A stretch of DNA of 7,792 nt from CAYGWP01 sp964353455 (GTDB taxonomy: Bacteria > Planctomycetota > Phycisphaerae > FEN-1346). Positions 5,550 to 7,792 of this stretch are shown here, one piece after another; positions within the stretch are counted from its first letter, which is position 1, and every line of letters begins with the position of its first letter. The notes beneath the pieces are model-generated. The model saw nothing but the letters and a program-made list of their open reading frames with translations. It was not told where the DNA came from and made no database searches. A program made the translations under genes and the position numbers. The stretch lies in assembly GCA_964353455.1 (NCBI GenBank), contig CAYGWP010000196.1, positions 1 to 7,792 on the forward strand, written 5' to 3'.

Positions 5550-5577
5550 GCGCGGCGGGTTGGGAGACCCGCCGCGC
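5550..5577. terminator. Hairpin after the transporter operon (repeat-family member)
   Basis: GCGCGGCGGGT (5550-5560) and ACCCGCCGCGC (5567-5577) form a perfect 11-bp stem with a 6-base loop. It begins 28 bases after the stop of the 42-residue gene and lies before the ThuA promoter, the right place to separate the two transcription units. No T-tract follows. On the minus strand it is 26/28 identical to plus-strand 2653-2680. Confidence 0.5.
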
Positions 5578-5604
5578 TCGACATGAGCGCGAACGGGCCA
5601 CCTG

Positions 5605-5733
5605 CTAGTGCGGGGCGCCCGAGGTCAGGACGTGGATGAACTTCATGATGATCAGGACGAGCATGACCAGGAGGTAAATCCGCAGGCCGTAGAGGGCGAT
5701 CTTTCCCATCAATGTCAGTTTAACGCGGGCCAT
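5605..5733 (-). CDS. 42-residue single-pass membrane protein, last gene of the transporter operon
   Basis: ATG 5733 to TAG 5605 encodes a peptide with a basic start (MARVKLTLMGK), a hydrophobic stretch of about 22 residues (IYLLVMLVLIIM, about 19-30, extended on both sides) and a short tail FIHVLTSGAPH. I do not recognise a family. Support for a real gene is strong for its size: it begins 7 bases after the stop of the CBS-domain gene, and its GAGG overlaps that stop codon in CCTGAGG, exactly as at the preceding junction of the operon. The composition suits an inner-membrane helix with the N-terminus inside. By analogy with small transporter subunits such as KdpF or MgtR it may bind or stabilise the Nramp-like transporter, but this is inference only. 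Confidence 0.65.
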   Translation of the reverse strand: MARVKLTLMGKIALYGLRIYLLVMLVLIIMKFIHVLTSGAPH

Positions 5734-5740
5734 GGCTGCC

Positions 5741-7036
5741 TCAGGTGCGGGCGCGGAGCGAAAGCCCCTTGACGATATCGTTGTGGTGGATGATGCCGAG
5801 GAGACGGTCCTTGTCGTCCACGACCGGGATCATGCGATAGTGGTACTTGAGGAACAGTTCGGCGAGGTCGTCGCGCGTATCGTCCTCTTCGGCGGCGACG
5901 ACGGGCGAAGCCATGATGTCGCCGAGGGTCTTATCGTCGGGCGCGAGGACCAGTTCCCTGAGGTCCACGACGCCGAGGAGGATTTTCTCCGGGCCGCCCA
6001 CGACGTAGGTATAGGAGAGGTTGTGATAGTCTCGGCCTGATGCGCGGATGGAGGCGAGCGTCTCGCCGACCTTCGCCTCCTTGGGGAGCGCCAGGTAGTC
6101 GGCCGAAACAAGGGTCCGGGCGGTGGACTGGCGCTCCGAGAGGATCCGGCGGATGCGGGCGGCCTGGTCCTCGGGCAGGAGCGCGAGCATCTCCTCCTTG
6201 TCGTCGTGCGGGAGGACCGACAGGAGGTCGGCCAGTTGGGGGACGGACATCTCGGAGAGGATGTTGCGTGCCCGCTCTCGTCTGAGGACGGCGATGAGTT
6301 GCCGCTTGGCGCGCGGCTCGGCCTCGGCGAGGGCCTCTGCGGCCTTTTCGGAGTCCAGGGCCGAGAAGAGGGCCTGCTGCGCGTGGCCGGAGAGTTCCTC
6401 CAGGACGTCTGCCAGGTCTTCGCCGGGCAGTTCCCGCATCTTCTTGCGGGTTACCGAGAGGCTGACCGTGTCGGTGGCGGTGTCCTCGACCGACAGCGGC
6501 TGGACATATCTCCATGAAATCAGGCGGTCTTTGCCCAACTGGAGCCACGGCACGTGCCAGCGGCGCCAGAATCCGTTGAAGGACACATCGACGTGGACGA
6601 TGATCATGCGGCCCTGCGCTTCCAGGAGGTGCACGTCGTTGACGACCTCGGTGCGGCGGCCGTCCATGTCGAGAATGGTCTGGCCCATGAGGTGTTCGTT
6701 CACCAGGAGCCATCCCGGCTGGTCAACGAAGGGCGGGTAGCGGCCGCCCTCGGGGGGCTGGACGAAGATCGCATCGTCATCGACCTTCACGACCTTCGAC
6801 CAGGGGACGAACTCGCTGGGCTTGCCCCAGCCGTGGTCGATGTAGATGCCGATGGCCTCCGGGTACGGGTCGGCGACGCGGAACACGAGGTCAGTCAGGC
6901 GGCCGACGCGGTCCCTGATCTTGCCGGCGCAGACGCGGCGCCGGAGGAGTTGCGAGAAGTAGAACGTCTGGAAGTCGCGGATGCCGGCCGCCGCTTCGGG
7001 CGTCTTCGACGTTCTCACGATGGGCATGGGGCTCAT
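5741..7036 (-). CDS. Soluble PRC-barrel / MgtE_N / CBS-pair protein, likely metal sensor of the adjacent transporter
   Basis: This 431-residue protein has two PRC-barrel-like segments: about 27-95 (FSQLLRRRVCAGKIRDRVGR, then IGIYI and FVPWSKVVKV) and about 115-181 (GQTILDMDGRR, VHVDVSFNGFWRRW). An MgtE_N-type helical repeat domain follows at about 203-305 (LPGEDLADVLEEL, DSEKAAEALAE, LADLLSVLPHDDKEEMLALL), then a CBS pair at about 308-428 (LGDIMASPVV, LFLKYHYRMIPVVDD, LLGIIHHNDIVKGL). In MgtE channels MgtE_N and CBS form the cytosolic Mg2+ sensor that gates the pore. Here no membrane domain follows; the protein stops after the CBS pair. The upstream Nramp-like gene ends 9 bases before this start, with GAGGTG overlapping its stop, so translation is probably coupled and the two proteins likely form one system. 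CBS domains could also bind adenine nucleotides. Start ATG 7036 is preferred over ATG 7027 because of that site. Confidence 0.85.
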   Translation of the reverse strand: MSPMPIVRTSKTPEAAAGIRDFQTFYFSQLLRRRVCAGKIRDRVGRLTDLVFRVADPYPEAIGIYIDHGWGKPSEFVPWSKVVKVDDDAIFVQPPEGGRYPPFVDQPGWLLVNEHLMGQTILDMDGRRTEVVNDVHLLEAQGRMIIVHVDVSFNGFWRRWHVPWLQLGKDRLISWRYVQPLSVEDTATDTVSLSVTRKKMRELPGEDLADVLEELSGHAQQALFSALDSEKAAEALAEAEPRAKRQLIAVLRRERARNILSEMSVPQLADLLSVLPHDDKEEMLALLPEDQAARIRRILSERQSTARTLVSADYLALPKEAKVGETLASIRASGRDYHNLSYTYVVGGPEKILLGVVDLRELVLAPDDKTLGDIMASPVVAAEEDDTRDDLAELFLKYHYRMIPVVDDKDRLLGIIHHNDIVKGLSLRART

Positions 7037-7045
7037 GGGCGCACC

Positions 7046-7792
7046 TCAGGATCCCGATCCGAACCAGCCGGGCGCTAGAATGGTCATCGCGTACGCCGAG
7101 GACATCAGGATCACAAGCGTGATTATGCTCCAGTTTGCGATGTTTTGCCAGCGGGTGTTCACGTGTTCGCCCATCCGCTCCTTGTCGTTCAGGAGCAGTA
7201 TGAGGAACACCAGCGCGGCCGGGAGCAGCGTCACCGCGACGACCTGCACGAACATATTGACAAGGATGAGGATGTCGGGCCGGTTGATGGCCGCGAGCAC
7301 CACGCCGCCCGCCGTGGCCAGCGTCAGGAGGTAGATGACGTAGAACCAGGGAGCGTCGCGGACGCTCTTATTGAGGGAGTGGGCCCAGCCGAACACTTCT
7401 CCGACGGCCCACGAGGTCGAGAGGCTGATGCAGAGCGCTCCCAGGAACCCGGCGTCGAAGAGTCCGATGGCAAACAGCCGCCGCGCCCACTCTCCCTGCG
7501 CGCCCAGCATCGGCCTCAGGGCCTCGGCGGTCATTGCGGCGTCCTGTATGGGCGGCTGGTGGTTGTAGTAGAACGCCGCGCCGGTGGTGATGATGATGAA
7601 GATCGCCACGAGGCCGGTCATCATCGACCCGGCGAAGGTGTCGATCTTGCCGAAGCGGATGTCGCGGATGTCGAGGCCCTTATCGACCACGGCGCTTTGC
7701 TGGAAGAATATCTGCCACGGCGTGATGGTCGTGCCGATGTTGGCCATGACGATGAAGACGAGGGTGAGTTTTTCGAACGTCCAGTACCTGCC
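7046..7792 (-). CDS. Nramp-family divalent metal transporter, C-terminal part, atypical TM6
   Basis: The window holds the last 248 residues; the N-terminus with the TM1 metal-site motif lies beyond the right edge. I see six membrane segments consistent with Nramp TM6-TM11: LTLVFIV through FFQQSAVV, GSMMTGLVAIFIIITTGA, LFDAGFLGALCISLSTSWAVGEVFG, FYVIYLLTLATAGGVVLAA, ILILVNMFVQVVAVTLLPAALVFLILLL and WSIITLVILMSSAYAMTI. In classical Nramp proteins TM6 carries M-P-H, whose Met ligates Mn2+/Fe2+. Here the aligned site reads GTTITPWQIFFQQ, with Thr for Met and Trp for His (codons at 7715-7723). Loss of that Met is known from Nramp-related Mg2+ transporters, so Mg2+ is a plausible substrate; TM1 is needed to judge. 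It is the first visible gene of an operon with the MgtE_N/CBS protein and the 42-residue membrane peptide. Confidence 0.85.
   Translation of the reverse strand, partial: GRYWTFEKLTLVFIVMANIGTTITPWQIFFQQSAVVDKGLDIRDIRFGKIDTFAGSMMTGLVAIFIIITTGAAFYYNHQPPIQDAAMTAEALRPMLGAQGEWARRLFAIGLFDAGFLGALCISLSTSWAVGEVFGWAHSLNKSVRDAPWFYVIYLLTLATAGGVVLAAINRPDILILVNMFVQVVAVTLLPAALVFLILLLNDKERMGEHVNTRWQNIANWSIITLVILMSSAYAMTILAPGWFGSGS

Noticed and set aside
5732..7078. Several plus-strand frames opposite the MgtE_N/CBS gene.
   Set aside because: They are shadows of a gene with three recognisable domains and have no ribosome binding site or domain of their own.

Overview
The window is a GC-rich bacterial segment that most resembles a Planctomycetota (Phycisphaerae-like) genome, often seen in environmental assemblies. 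The reasons are the gene content and style: an ECF sigma factor next to a membrane protein carrying a discoidin-like domain, a secreted heparinase-type lyase, a GH4 glycosidase, a ThuA protein, and many GC-rich intergenic palindromes. This assignment is inference; Verrucomicrobiota or similar phyla are not excluded. I see no tRNA, rRNA, transposase or CRISPR array.

Layout. Bases 1-260 (minus) hold the N-terminus of a family GH4 NAD-dependent glycosidase, cut by the window edge. A 331-base divergent region (261-591) contains an inverted pair of CCCTCTCCC hairpin elements set between two halves of a GTGGCACG/CGTGCCAC palindromic repeat, then a promoter for the next gene. Bases 592-2589 (plus) encode a secreted heparinase II/III-like polysaccharide lyase. 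It converges on a minus-strand pair: an ECF sigma factor (about 3823-4371) followed by a single-pass membrane protein with an extracytoplasmic discoidin-like domain (2695-3768), probably its anti-sigma partner. A 330-base gap (4372-4701) is filled with palindromes. Next, on the minus strand, is a ThuA-like protein (4702-5454) with its own promoter.

The right end (5605-7792, minus) is a tight three-gene operon: an Nramp-family transporter whose TM6 signature reads T-P-W instead of M-P-H (partial), a soluble PRC-barrel/MgtE_N/CBS protein with no membrane domain, and a 42-residue single-pass membrane peptide. At both internal junctions the upstream stop codon is embedded in the downstream ribosome binding site (CCTGAGG), which supports the small gene as real.

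How the genes may work together. The left part looks like a glycan-use neighbourhood: lyase, GH4 glycosidase, ThuA-type sugar protein, and a sigma/anti-sigma pair whose outer domain could sense polysaccharide or wall material. The right part looks like a divalent-cation (Mg2+ or Mn2+) uptake module in which the MgtE-type cytosolic sensor is a separate protein serving an Nramp-fold pore. The most unusual points are this split transporter/sensor/micropeptide operon and the dispersed hairpin repeats at gene ends, one of which is 26/28 identical at two sites about 2.9 kb apart, in opposite orientation.
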